Source: Formosa sp. Hel1_31_208
GTDB lineage: Bacteria; Bacteroidota; Bacteroidia; Flavobacteriales; Flavobacteriaceae
Length of the DNA stretch: 64,000 nt
Reading direction: 5' to 3'
NCBI RefSeq assembly: GCF_900104785.1
Contig: NZ_LT629733.1
Location: forward strand, 1,706,501-1,770,500
Below, piece by piece: positions 16,906 to 25,315 of this stretch (the first letter of the stretch is position 1; each line of letters opens with the position of its first letter). The notes beneath the pieces are model-generated. The model saw only the letters and a list, made by a program, of their open reading frames with translations, ran no database searches and was not told the DNA's origin. The position numbers and the translations under genes were made by a program.

Positions 16906-17412
16906 ATGTTACTCTTTATATTTTCCATCATAGTGTTACTAGTGTTTTTGTACGTGTTGTTTGTACCAATTACTTGTTTTATCGATACATCAACAAATCA
17001 ATATTATATACGCGTGGGCGGATTAGCCAAAGCAGATATTGAAGCTGACGAGGTTGAAGTTTTTAAAATACATCTTACGGTGCTCTTCTTTGATTTTTCT
17101 TTTTATCCGTTAAAATCAAAAGGTGATACAATTAAGAAAAAGAGTAAAACGAGTAAAAAGAGAATTAAAAAAAACAACCCAGTGTCTCTTAAAAAAGTGA
17201 TTAGAGTATTAAGGTCTTTTACAATCAAACAATTTCAGATGGATATAGATACGGGAGATTGCATAACCAATGCCAAATTATATCCCTGTTTTGCTTTTTT
17301 GAATTTCTACTGCGGCAGTCAGCTTGATGTCAATTTTAATGGCAGAAACAGGGTATTGTTGTTTGTAGAAAACAGACCAATACGTCTGATTAGATCATTT
17401 ATTAACATTTAA
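16906..17412 (+). CDS. DUF2953/YtfI-like membrane-anchored protein
   Basis: A 168-residue protein from ATG 16906; the open frame also allows TTG 16888, which the promoter position argues against. It has one N-terminal membrane helix, a beta-rich segment, a Lys/Ser-rich linker (about 80-105) and a C-terminal part with 'IKQFQMDIDTGDCITNAKLYP'. This resembles DUF2953 proteins such as Bacillus YtfI, typically encoded next to YtfJ. The next gene, 10 bases downstream, is a YtfJ-like protein, so the pair is kept here in a non-sporulating lineage. Function unknown. Confidence 0.65.
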   Translation: MLLFIFSIIVLLVFLYVLFVPITCFIDTSTNQYYIRVGGLAKADIEADEVEVFKIHLTVLFFDFSFYPLKSKGDTIKKKSKTSKKRIKKNNPVSLKKVIRVLRSFTIKQFQMDIDTGDCITNAKLYPCFAFLNFYCGSQLDVNFNGRNRVLLFVENRPIRLIRSFINI

Positions 17413-17422
17413 AAATTTTATC

Positions 17423-17791
17423 ATGGATTTACATTTTGAAGAATTATTAGAAAAAATTACAGATTTTATTAAGTCTGAAGCCAATACAGAAACTGTTGTT
17501 GGTAAACAATTTGAATTAGGAAACTTTAAGTGCGTTCCTGTTATTAAAGTAGGAATGGGGTTTGGTTCTGGTGGAGGAGAAGGTGTTGAAGCAAAAGGAA
17601 AACGAGGGGAAGGCATGGGAGCAGGAGCTGGTGTAGGTATTGAGCCTATTGGCTTTTTAGTAAGTAAAGATGATGAAATATCATTTATTGAAGCTGGCAA
17701 AGCTCATGGATTATCTGCTGCGTTTGAAAAAGTGCCGGAAATGATTGAAAAAATTGCCATGATCAAATCCAAACAACCTGAGACTGCTTAA
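17423..17791 (+). CDS. YtfJ/GerW-like protein
   Basis: A 122-residue cytoplasmic protein of the GerW/YtfJ family. Its typical features are all visible: an N-terminal helix, 'ETVVGKQFELGNFKCVPVIKVGMGFGSGGG', a Gly-rich loop (about 50-75), and then 'GIEPIGFLVSKDDEISFIEA'. In Bacillus the family member is needed for spore germination, but related proteins are widespread in non-sporulating bacteria with no known role. It follows a YtfI-like gene and is closed by a strong terminator. Confidence 0.85.
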   Translation: MDLHFEELLEKITDFIKSEANTETVVGKQFELGNFKCVPVIKVGMGFGSGGGEGVEAKGKRGEGMGAGAGVGIEPIGFLVSKDDEISFIEAGKAHGLSAAFEKVPEMIEKIAMIKSKQPETA

Positions 17792-17812
17792 TTTATAAAC
17801 GTTTCATTTAAG

Positions 17813-17852
17813 GCCTGAATACTATTACTTTTGATTGGTATTCAGGCTTTTT
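17813..17852 (+). terminator. Rho-independent terminator after the YtfJ-like gene
   Basis: A 10-bp perfect stem, GCCTGAATAC (17813-17822) with GTATTCAGGC (17838-17847), followed by TTTTTA. Confidence 0.85.
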
Positions 17853-17917
17853 AGGTTTAGGTATCTCCTAATTTTTTTATGCTCATTATAATCTTTTTTA
17901 AGAATTTACTGGCAAAC

Positions 17918-17960
17918 TGATTAAAATCATTTGGTTTAATTATGTCAATAGATACATTAG
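17918..17960 (+). promoter_or_regulatory. Crp/Fnr-type operator plus -7 element before the 24-residue peptide and DUF6544-like gene
   Basis: Perfect TGATTAAAATCA at 17918-17929, and TACATTAG (near TAnnTTTG) at 17953-17960 after 23 bases. The predicted transcript start is near 17965, 19 bases before the short ORF at 17984 and about 130 bases before the next gene. Confidence 0.72.
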
Positions 17961-17983
17961 AAGAGAATTAATAATGTGCTATT

Positions 17984-18058
17984 ATGAAATTTCAATTAAA
18001 TTTAAAATTACTTTTCGCCGTCATTATATTAGTCTTATCAACTATTTTATTTGTTTAG
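17984..18058 (+). CDS. Putative 24-residue single-helix membrane peptide
   Basis: ATG at 17984 to TAG at 18056-18058 encodes a peptide beginning MKFQLNLKLLFAV, with a basic N-terminus and one hydrophobic helix to the C-terminus. It is the first start codon after the Crp/Fnr-type promoter at 17918, with 36 bases to the next gene. It could be a true small membrane protein or a leader peptide. No homology can be judged at this length. Confidence 0.45.
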   Translation: MKFQLNLKLLFAVIILVLSTILFV

Positions 18059-18094
18059 GCTTTTGATAACTAAAACCGTAATCTTCAAAAAATA

Positions 18095-19192
18095 ATGAAG
18101 TATGCTTTTGCGATACTAATGAGCATTCATGGTCTAATTCATCTCATGGGATTTATTAGAGTGTTTTTTATAACAAGTATTAATCAACAAGTTCTGGGTA
18201 TTTCTCAACCTATTGGGGCTATATGGCTAGTAGTCTTCATCATGTTTGTGGTAGCAACTATTCAATATTTGACACAGAAGCAGTGGTATTATATAGCTTT
18301 TGTAGCAGTTATAATTTCCCAGATTTTAATCGTTTTGACTTGGAGTGACTCAAAATTTGGAACACTTCCAAATAGTCTTATTTTACCCATTAGCATAGTC
18401 GCATACGCTACATCAACTTTTAATAATATGGTTGATGAATCTTCTAAAGTCTTATTAAAAAATACTATTACAACAAGTCGCACTACGATTTCTGAAAAAG
18501 ATATTGAACACTTGCCTAAGCCTGTTCAGCGATGGCTAACTCATTCAGGAGTGATTGGCAATATAATGACGAACTCTGTGAGATTACAACAAAAAGGGAA
18601 GATGCGCACTAAGCCTGATAGCAAATGGATGCCCTTTGAAGCTGTACAATACTGCGATATCACAAAAGCTTCTTTTATTTGGAAAACCAATGTAAAAGCC
18701 ATGCCATTGATTCATTTGTTGGGTCGAGATAAGCTTGTAGACGGTCATGGAGCGATGTTAATTAAAGTATTAGGGCTCATACCCGTTGTTAATGAAGAGC
18801 AACACTTAAAAATCAATACAGGAGCTATGATTCGTTATTTAAGTGAGATGTGTTGGTTCCCTTCGATGGCGCTTAGGGATTATATTACATGGGAATCTAT
18901 TAATCATACAATTGCTAAAGCAACTTTTATTTACAAAGGTCAAACAGTTTCAGGGGTGTTCACATTTAATCTGGAAGGCAAAGTAGAAGGGTTTAAAGCA
19001 CAGCGTTATTTTGGCGGAACTGAGAAAGCGAAGCTAGAAACATGGTATGTGGTTATGACCTCTCATCAATCCTTTAACGGTATTGAAATTCCAAATAAAT
19101 GTAACGTCATTTGGCAATTAAAAGAGCATGATTTTCATTGGCTTCATGTTGAAATAACAACCATAGATTATAATAAAACGAAGTTATTTTAA
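18095..19192 (+). CDS. DUF6544-like membrane protein
   Basis: A 365-residue protein with four N-terminal hydrophobic segments (about 3-25, 38-58, 66-84, 92-110) and a soluble C-terminal half. That half opens with 'LPKPVQRWLTHSGVIG' and contains 'MRTKPDSKWMPFEAVQYCDI' and 'FIWKTNVKAMPLIHLLGRDKLVDG', the pattern I associate with DUF6544 proteins of unknown function. It lies in the transcript that starts with the 24-residue ORF. Its stop overlaps the convergent 19189 gene by 4 bases. Confidence 0.75.
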   Translation: MKYAFAILMSIHGLIHLMGFIRVFFITSINQQVLGISQPIGAIWLVVFIMFVVATIQYLTQKQWYYIAFVAVIISQILIVLTWSDSKFGTLPNSLILPISIVAYATSTFNNMVDESSKVLLKNTITTSRTTISEKDIEHLPKPVQRWLTHSGVIGNIMTNSVRLQQKGKMRTKPDSKWMPFEAVQYCDITKASFIWKTNVKAMPLIHLLGRDKLVDGHGAMLIKVLGLIPVVNEEQHLKINTGAMIRYLSEMCWFPSMALRDYITWESINHTIAKATFIYKGQTVSGVFTFNLEGKVEGFKAQRYFGGTEKAKLETWYVVMTSHQSFNGIEIPNKCNVIWQLKEHDFHWLHVEITTIDYNKTKLF

Positions 19193-19677
19193 TACCCTAA
19201 TTTTTGTTTTGTCATTGGAACTTCCCATTTAATCATTTCTTTTAAAAAAGTATCTACGTTTTCAATGATGAGTTTTTCACTTATTGCTTTCGGATCATAG
19301 GTTTCCAGCTCCATACTACTATTTTCTAATGGAATATGTTCTATAAACGGAAATAAAATAAACGTATTAATATCGCCATTATAGGCTTGAGAAAACATTA
19401 AGGCACCACCAGAAACAAATTGATAAGCTGAAATTTGACGGGAACAATCTATAAGTTCTTTTGGTAATGAATCAAACGAAATGTTTACGGCTTCATTAGT
19501 GCCAATCCATTTCAGTTCTTGAACGTTCCAACCAATATCATATTGATTACAAATGGCTTTTAAGGTATTGCTAATTAGTGCTTTGGTTTTGGTGTTCCAA
19601 AGCGTCTTTTTATTGACTACAGTTTTAATAGAGTCTTTGTAATCATTGATGCGCTCTTGTAAATGTTCTATTTTCAT
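19189..19677 (-). CDS. Conserved hypothetical protein, last gene of the Mla-like operon
   Basis: A 162-residue soluble protein with no signal peptide, membrane segment or recognised motif. It has an N-terminal helix (HLQERINDYKDSIKTVVNKK) and a mixed alpha/beta remainder. The start overlaps the stop of the MCE-domain gene by one base, so it is co-translated with the lipid-transport proteins. A role as a cytoplasmic accessory to that transporter is an inference from position only. Confidence 0.65.
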   Translation of the reverse strand: MKIEHLQERINDYKDSIKTVVNKKTLWNTKTKALISNTLKAICNQYDIGWNVQELKWIGTNEAVNISFDSLPKELIDCSRQISAYQFVSGGALMFSQAYNGDINTFILFPFIEHIPLENSSMELETYDPKAISEKLIIENVDTFLKEMIKWEVPMTKQKLGY

Positions 19678-20663
19678 TACTTTTCTTTTTCAGCTTTTTT
19701 GGCTTGTCGTTCTAACTTTTTAAAGTAGCCTCTAAATAAGAAGTTATGTTTTAGAGCTTCCATATTCTGATTGAATTTATCGGTGCCTTTATTGATATTA
19801 TTGAGTGTTGATTTGAGACTATTTACTAATGTGGTATCCTTAACAATATAATTAAATGCACCATCGCTAGAATTAAAGTCATCTACGACATCATTAATAT
19901 TAACTAATACACTTTCAATTTCATTGCTGGATGTTTCTAGATTGCTTACTACAGTTTTAAGTTTTTCTCCAGAAATAGAATCGTTGAGTATCATCCCTAA
20001 AACAGTATTGTCGTTTGTTTTTATTGATGAAATTATAGTATTTAATTCATTGATGGTATTGGTGGCACCTCGGCTTGCCATTCTTAGATTATTGACTGAT
20101 TGTTTGAGGTCCTGAGCCATGATGGTATCATTTAACAACAGACCTACTGTACCTTGACCTTCTAACATAGCTGTAGTGATTTTTAATAGGTCAGCGGTTA
20201 ATATAGCGGCATTTTCTGAACCAACGCTCAAGGTACTTAGGATATCATCGGCACCTATTTTACTATACGATGCAATGACATCACCATTACTAATCAATTT
20301 TGAAGGACCTTTACCAGGAACAATATTAACAATCATATTACCAACCAATCCGTCAGAACCAATAGTAGCAATCGCATTTTTTTTGATATGATTAAGGATT
20401 TTCTCTTGAATGTGCATATCTACTTGGATGGAAGAATCGTTAATCATGGTGATATCTTTCACGGTGCCAATATCAATTCCAGAATAGCGTACATTATTTC
20501 CACGTTGTAATCCATTGACATTTTGGAAGTAAGAACTTATGGTAAAGGTTTTATCAAACATATTTCGTCGTTGTCCAATAAAATAAATGGCCGTGACAAA
20601 TAGTATGGTTCCAATACTAACAAAGAGTCCTAATCTGAGTTTTTGTGAGTTTGTACGTTTCAT
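19677..20663 (-). CDS. mlaD: MlaD-like MCE-domain protein
   Basis: A 328-residue substrate-binding subunit of a lipid ABC transporter. It has an N-terminal membrane anchor (about 10-28) and an MCE domain (about 38-115, with 'NVNGLQRGNNVRYSGIDIGTVKDI'). A long helical C-terminal tail (about 150-310) carries repeated 'NDSISGEKL / VNSLKSTLNNI' heptad-like elements, as in TGD2/Mce proteins. MCE hexamers form a hydrophobic channel that carries phospholipids across the periplasm. It sits 2 bases downstream of the ATPase gene in an operon encoding permease, ATPase, MCE and hypothetical protein. Confidence 0.9.
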   Translation of the reverse strand: MKRTNSQKLRLGLFVSIGTILFVTAIYFIGQRRNMFDKTFTISSYFQNVNGLQRGNNVRYSGIDIGTVKDITMINDSSIQVDMHIQEKILNHIKKNAIATIGSDGLVGNMIVNIVPGKGPSKLISNGDVIASYSKIGADDILSTLSVGSENAAILTADLLKITTAMLEGQGTVGLLLNDTIMAQDLKQSVNNLRMASRGATNTINELNTIISSIKTNDNTVLGMILNDSISGEKLKTVVSNLETSSNEIESVLVNINDVVDDFNSSDGAFNYIVKDTTLVNSLKSTLNNINKGTDKFNQNMEALKHNFLFRGYFKKLERQAKKAEKEK

Positions 20664-20665
20664 AA

Positions 20666-21427
20666 TTAATGTTTAAAAAATGCTTTTATTTTCGGGTCTT
20701 CTCGTGTTGATAGTTCTGCAAATGTACCAGTCGCATAGTCGATGCCATCAATGAGTAAAATCATCCGATCTGCAATTACTCGTGCACAATCAACATCATG
20801 CGTAATGATGAGTGATGAGGTGTTGTATTTCTTTTGAATATCCTTCATTAATAGAATGATTTCTTTAGCTGTGATAGGGTCGAGTCCGCTTGTAGGTTCA
20901 TCATAGAGAATAATCTTCGGTCTTAGAATTAATGTTCTCGCTAAAGCAATTCGTCGTTTCATACCTCCAGATAATTCTGAAGGCATTAAGTCGATAGCGC
21001 TCACTAATCCTACATTCTCTAAGGCCTCATGTACTAATTTTTCAGTATTGATATGTTCACCAAATTTTTTAGTATGTCTTCGTAGCGGAAATTCTAAATT
21101 TTCTCTAACGGTCATTGAATCATATAAGGCACTACCTTGAAATAGGAAACCTATATCGGCACGCAGGACATCCATCGCATTCTGATCTAATGCCGTAATA
21201 TCATTATGCATTACCCTAATATACCCGCTGTCGGCTTCCATTAAACCCACCAAACACTTAATCATCACAGATTTCCCTGAGCCAGATTTCCCCATAATGA
21301 CGAGGCTTTCGCCTTGAAACAGTTCCATATTAAAACCATTTAAAACGTGGTTGTCTCCAAAACTTTTCCGTAGATCTTTAATTTGAAGTACAATGTCTCT
21401 TGTCGATATTTCAGATGGCGTGTTCAT
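20666..21427 (-). CDS. mlaF: MlaF-like ABC transporter ATP-binding protein
   Basis: A 253-residue ATPase. Walker A GKSGSGKSV is at 46-54, a signature LSGGMKRR at about 149-156, and Walker B IILYDEPTSGLDP close behind, with the switch His in IITHDVD. The 'MKRR' form of the signature is typical of MlaF/TGD3. It powers the phospholipid transporter together with the permease encoded upstream (4-base overlap) and the MCE protein downstream. Confidence 0.93.
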   Translation of the reverse strand: MNTPSEISTRDIVLQIKDLRKSFGDNHVLNGFNMELFQGESLVIMGKSGSGKSVMIKCLVGLMEADSGYIRVMHNDITALDQNAMDVLRADIGFLFQGSALYDSMTVRENLEFPLRRHTKKFGEHINTEKLVHEALENVGLVSAIDLMPSELSGGMKRRIALARTLILRPKIILYDEPTSGLDPITAKEIILLMKDIQKKYNTSSLIITHDVDCARVIADRMILLIDGIDYATGTFAELSTREDPKIKAFFKH

Positions 21428-22206
21428 AAATCGTAAAAGATATCGGTTACAAAAACGGCTATAAAATCAATGATAAATAGGAGTAAGGATGTAAGTACTA
21501 CGGCGCTGTTAGCTGCTTTACCAACACCGGCTGTTCCTTTTTTACAATAGAACCCTTTATAGCACCCTACAATTCCTATCGCTAATCCAAAAAAGAAGGA
21601 TTTGATAGTTGCTGGTAAGATGTCACCAAATTCTAAAGCATCAAAAACTTTATTGAAATAAAGCATGAATGATACATTCCCTTTTATATTTTCTACGAGA
21701 AAAGATCCGAACAGTGCAATGGCATCGCCAAAAAGCACGAGCAAAGGTAGCATAAGCGTTACTGCAAGAACTCGGGTTGCAACTAAAAATTTAAAGGGAT
21801 TAGTCCCAGAAACTTCCATGGCATCAATTTGTTCTGTAACACGCATAGAGCCTAACTCGGCGCCTATACCCGAACCTATTCGTCCTGCACAAACCAAGGC
21901 AGTAATAATGGGGCCTACTTCTCTAACAATCGAGATACTCACCATAGATGGCATCCAAGATACGGCTCCAAATTCCATTAGCGTTGGACGTGTTTGTAAG
22001 GTGAGTACCAATCCTATTATAAATCCCGTTATTCCTACTAATAGCAATGAGCGATTACCCATATGGTAACATTGACGCAGAAACTCTTTCATCTCAAACG
22101 GTCGTTTCACCACTTCAATAAAAAATCGCTTCGTGAAATAGGTCAACTCACCAACTTCAATGAAGAAAGCTTTTAGTTGAGATTTTATTTGATCTAATCC
22201 AATCAT
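21424..22206 (-). CDS. mlaE: MlaE-like ABC transporter permease
   Basis: A 260-residue MlaE/TGD1 family permease with five hydrophobic segments. The family hallmark region 'GPIITALVCAGRIGSGIGAELGSM' (about 115-138) and 'EQIDAMEVSGTNPFKFLVATRV' are both intact. It is the first gene of the operon. MlaE forms the inner-membrane part of the phospholipid transporter that maintains outer-membrane asymmetry or feeds lipids outward. It is expressed from a minus-strand Crp/Fnr-type promoter. Confidence 0.94.
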   Translation of the reverse strand: MIGLDQIKSQLKAFFIEVGELTYFTKRFFIEVVKRPFEMKEFLRQCYHMGNRSLLLVGITGFIIGLVLTLQTRPTLMEFGAVSWMPSMVSISIVREVGPIITALVCAGRIGSGIGAELGSMRVTEQIDAMEVSGTNPFKFLVATRVLAVTLMLPLLVLFGDAIALFGSFLVENIKGNVSFMLYFNKVFDALEFGDILPATIKSFFFGLAIGIVGCYKGFYCKKGTAGVGKAANSAVVLTSLLLFIIDFIAVFVTDIFYDL

Positions 22207-22225
22207 TATTGTATATAATTCTACT

Positions 22226-22268
22226 CAAATGTATAGCAATCATCAAGCTTATAAAATGATAATGGTCA
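22226..22268 (-). promoter_or_regulatory. Crp/Fnr-type operator plus -7 element before the Mla-like operon
   Basis: On the minus strand TGACCATTATCA (22268-22257, one mismatch) is followed after 23 bases by a perfect TACATTTG (22233-22226). It is one of the three sites whose -7 element keeps the TTTG end. Confidence 0.72.
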
Positions 22269-22365
22269 ATCCTAATGCTTCAATTTTAAAAAATATGTAG
22301 TATTTGACTGCTATTGAAGTTTCGTCTTAATCCATATCTAAACTCCTTTCATCATAAAAGCTAAC

Positions 22366-22408
22366 TGATATTTATCATTGTGTTGCTATGAATAATTTAT
22401 GACATTTA
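22366..22408 (+). promoter_or_regulatory. Crp/Fnr-type operator plus -7 element before the coiled-coil protein
   Basis: Perfect TGATATTTATCA at 22366-22377, then GACATTTA at 22401-22408 (first base differs from TAnnTTTR) after 23 bases. The gene starts at 22433. Confidence 0.7.
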
Positions 22409-22432
22409 ATAACATCATAAAACATATAAATC

Positions 22433-23035
22433 ATGAAAACTAAACAGGATATTCACTTCGTAGACAAGGTAATAGGAGCTCTTAGAAAAACAGCTGTTGA
22501 GCTTGAAGAATTTCAAGTTCAGGCCGCATTAGGTAAAGCTGAAGCTCAGGATAAATATGAAGAGGTTAAAAAGAAATTTAATCTATTTCTTCATGACAGC
22601 GAGTCTAAAATAAAGGATATTAAACAGAAAATAGAAGATGTTAATACCAAGTTTGATGAGCTTCGTGTTCAATTAGAACTCGGAAAGGCAGAAACGAAAG
22701 AAGTTTTTAAGAAACAGAAAAAAGAAATACTCTCGACCATACATGAGATTGAGGTTAAAATTAGAACCAATGATACCTTGAACAGAATGTATGCATTAGC
22801 GCTTATTGAAATTGAGCAGTTTAAAATTCAGTTAGAAATTTTAGAACAACGATTTAGTGAAGACAAAGTTAAAAGCAAAGAGACCTTTGAGAAGGGGAAG
22901 CAAGACTTTAATGCGTTTATCAATAAGTTTAAAGGAAAGTATGGAAAGAAAAAAGAAGAGACCAAATTCGAACATTTTCAACATGAAATTTCCGAAGCAT
23001 TTGATCATTTTAAAAAAGCCTTTTCTAAGGTCTAA
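22433..23035 (+). CDS. Lys/Glu-rich coiled-coil protein
   Basis: A 200-residue, highly charged, almost wholly helical protein with no signal peptide and no Cys. Roughly three repeating blocks carry the pattern 'FQVQAALGKAEAQDKYEEVKK', 'LRVQLELGKAETKEVFKKQK' and 'FKIQLEILEQRFSEDK', each with a hydrophobic heptad core. I do not recognise a family. Size and composition resemble phasin-like or apolipoprotein-like helical proteins. A single gene with its own Crp/Fnr-type promoter and a terminator shared with the UbiB-like operon. Confidence 0.75.
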   Translation: MKTKQDIHFVDKVIGALRKTAVELEEFQVQAALGKAEAQDKYEEVKKKFNLFLHDSESKIKDIKQKIEDVNTKFDELRVQLELGKAETKEVFKKQKKEILSTIHEIEVKIRTNDTLNRMYALALIEIEQFKIQLEILEQRFSEDKVKSKETFEKGKQDFNAFINKFKGKYGKKKEETKFEHFQHEISEAFDHFKKAFSKV

Positions 23036-23052
23036 ACTTTTAGTGGTATCAT

Positions 23053-23087
23053 AAAAAAAGTACAATTATCAATATTGTACTTTTTTT
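23053..23087. terminator. Bidirectional terminator between convergent genes
   Basis: Seven A, then GTACAAT (23060-23066), a 7-base loop, ATTGTAC (23074-23080) and seven T. The symmetric A and T tracts allow it to serve both the coiled-coil gene and the UbiB-like operon. Confidence 0.85.
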
Positions 23088-23110
23088 ATGCGAATTTATA
23101 GTCTCAATAG

Positions 23111-24814
23111 CTACCTGTCGTAGTCTCCTTTTTTGATGTTCATTACCATTCCTAAACCTAAGACTATCGATAGTATGAAACTAGTTATGCCAAGTAATGA
23201 TAGACCATTCCATAACGGTTTAACTTCAAACACAATAAATAAGGCTGCTCCAATGATTAAGGCAACCATAATAAAAGCTGTAATGAGTTGTTTGGTTATG
23301 CGCTGCATGGTATGAATCATAGGATCCATTCCTTTGTGTGTAAGATCAACTTTTACTTTTCCTGAATTAATCTTTCTAATGGCATTCTTTAAATCTCTTG
23401 GAAATTCTTCCATATAATCTGTAAGTTCTATGAAGGAATTCGCCACTTTTTTACCAATAAGAATCGGGTTGTATTTTCGTGTAGCACTTTTTCTTAAATA
23501 GGGTTTTACAATATCAAATTGTTCTAATTCTGGATGTAATTTACTAATGACGCCCTCTAGAGTCACTAAAGATCTCGCAAAAAGGAAGAAATAGGTTGGA
23601 ACTTTTAAACCATGAGCTATAATAATATCTTTGAGTTCTAGAAGTATGGTACTCATTTCGTTCTCATGCACATCCCGCACGTAATATTTTTCTACGAATT
23701 CATTGATATCAAATTCCAAATCTCTCATGTCTTCAATAGGTGCATTATTTGATAATTGTTGCAAGGCTTGTATGATTCGTTTGACATCCTTTTCAGTAAT
23801 AGCAATGAACAATTTTCCGAAAATGGAAATGTCTCTCGGTAACATACTTCCCATCATGCCAAAATCTAGATAACAAATATGCCCATTCGGCATGACTAAT
23901 AAATTTCCTGGATGTGGGTCGGCATGGAAGAAACCATACTCAAATATTTGTTTGAAGTAGCTTGTAGCCAATCGTCTAGCGATAACCTTTATATCATAGT
24001 CTTTAAGTTCAAGTGCTTCCACTTGATCAATTTTAATTCCTGAAATGAATTCTAAAGCTAAAACCTTTGATGTTGTAAATTCTGGATATACTATAGGTGC
24101 TTTGGCAAACTGATCTAAAGACTCGTCATTTTCAAGATTATTATAAAAACGCTGTACATTGATAGATTCGTTTATAAAATCTATTTCTTTAAGAATTGAC
24201 TCTTCGAAATTTTTAACCAGTCCTATAGGGTCAAAACTTTTTATGGAAGGCATTCGGTTTTCTAAAACTTCTGCAATTTTATACATCACTTTAATGTCTT
24301 CAGTAATGATATCGAATATGCCTGAGCGCTGAACTTTAAGAGCGACGCGTTTTCCAGAATGTAATGTCACTTTATGCACTTGGGCCATTGAAGCAGAGGC
24401 AAAAGGCTGTGGGTCAAACCAAGCAAATAGCTCTTCAACTTTACCTTTTAATTCGGTTTCTACGACATGTTTAGCTTCATTTTCCGGCATTGGAGGGACA
24501 TTGTCCTGAAGTTGTTCTAATTCAAAGGTTAATTCTAGAGGGACTAAATCTGGTCTATTACTCAAGATTTGACCAAATTTCACAAATGTTGGTCCCAGCT
24601 CTTCACATACCAAACGCATTTTGGCCCATTTACTAAATTTTCTAGCATGTTTACGTGAAGCTTTCGGAATGAGTTTTTGAATAAAGGTATATTGTTTATT
24701 CTCTTCTAAGTAATACACCAAATCTTCAAATCCGTATTTTATTAGGACTTTTAGAATTTGATTGTATCTAGAAATCGATTTAAAATTTTTTCCTATCCCA
24801 GAGATGATTCCCAT
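23111..24814 (-). CDS. AarF/UbiB-family atypical kinase
   Basis: A 567-residue member of the UbiB/AarF/ABC1 family. It shows the KxGQ-type N-terminal motif as 'KFGQILSNRPDLVP', an Ala-rich loop 'ASASMAQVHKVTL', the lysine in 'VALKVQRSG', 'FFHADPHPGNLLV' and metal-binding 'YLDFGMMG'. Two C-terminal membrane helices lie at about 508-530 and 535-555. Family members support ubiquinone or other isoprenoid-lipid metabolism, though the electron carrier of Bacteroidota is menaquinone. It lies 4 bases downstream of the phasin-like gene in one operon. Confidence 0.9.
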   Translation of the reverse strand: MGIISGIGKNFKSISRYNQILKVLIKYGFEDLVYYLEENKQYTFIQKLIPKASRKHARKFSKWAKMRLVCEELGPTFVKFGQILSNRPDLVPLELTFELEQLQDNVPPMPENEAKHVVETELKGKVEELFAWFDPQPFASASMAQVHKVTLHSGKRVALKVQRSGIFDIITEDIKVMYKIAEVLENRMPSIKSFDPIGLVKNFEESILKEIDFINESINVQRFYNNLENDESLDQFAKAPIVYPEFTTSKVLALEFISGIKIDQVEALELKDYDIKVIARRLATSYFKQIFEYGFFHADPHPGNLLVMPNGHICYLDFGMMGSMLPRDISIFGKLFIAITEKDVKRIIQALQQLSNNAPIEDMRDLEFDINEFVEKYYVRDVHENEMSTILLELKDIIIAHGLKVPTYFFLFARSLVTLEGVISKLHPELEQFDIVKPYLRKSATRKYNPILIGKKVANSFIELTDYMEEFPRDLKNAIRKINSGKVKVDLTHKGMDPMIHTMQRITKQLITAFIMVALIIGAALFIVFEVKPLWNGLSLLGITSFILSIVLGLGMVMNIKKGDYDR

Positions 24815-24818
24815 GATA

Positions 24819-25187
24819 TTAAGATTCCAAATGATTGATTCTAGCTTCTAAAAGAGCAACTGTGGCGTCTAGTTTTTCAAGTCTTTCATTCAATGCTTTA
24901 ATCTCGTCGAGATGTGCCACATTTATTTTTTTGTAAAACGTTACAACTTGCTTTTCAATTTTTTCATTAAGTTCTTCCTTAAGTTCATGTGTTTTCGTAA
25001 TGATGCGATCGATGAACTCCATTTCATTTCCGTTTTCATCTAATTCTTTATCGCTCATGAGCTTATTAATATTGTCTTTACCTTTTTCTGATAACTCACC
25101 AATACGATCCAGAAACTGGGTGTCTCGTGCGATATAATAAAGGCTAGAACTTAATGTAAGTAACTCTAAAATGGTTTTAGTTTTCAT
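24819..25187 (-). CDS. Phasin-like/coiled-coil protein
   Basis: A 122-residue protein with a short N-terminal hydrophobic helix followed by helices. The C-terminal 'LNERLEKLDATVALLEARI' heptad stretch is a clear leucine-type coiled coil, like those of polyhydroxyalkanoate-granule-associated proteins. No PHA synthase is visible in the window, so 'phasin-like' is descriptive only. First gene of an operon with the UbiB-like kinase, driven by one arm of the divergent Crp/Fnr-type promoter. Confidence 0.7.
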   Translation of the reverse strand: MKTKTILELLTLSSSLYYIARDTQFLDRIGELSEKGKDNINKLMSDKELDENGNEMEFIDRIITKTHELKEELNEKIEKQVVTFYKKINVAHLDEIKALNERLEKLDATVALLEARINHLES

Positions 25188-25213
25188 AACGATAGTCTTA
25201 ACTTAATGTACCT

Positions 25214-25287
25214 TAAATGTAGTATTTAGGTCTCAGGTTTAAAATGATTTAAATCATTTATAAAGAATAATTAATGTGTTACATTTA
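25214..25287. promoter_or_regulatory. Symmetric divergent promoter: one Crp/Fnr-type operator, two identical -7 elements
   Basis: The fully palindromic TGATTTAAATCA (25245-25256) lies exactly midway between TACATTTA on the plus strand (25280-25287) and TACATTTA on the minus strand (25221-25214), 23 bases to each side. It drives the CBS-protein gene to the right and the phasin/UbiB operon to the left. Confidence 0.82.
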
Positions 25288-25315
25288 GTTGTATAAAACT
25301 CAAAAACCTAAACTT

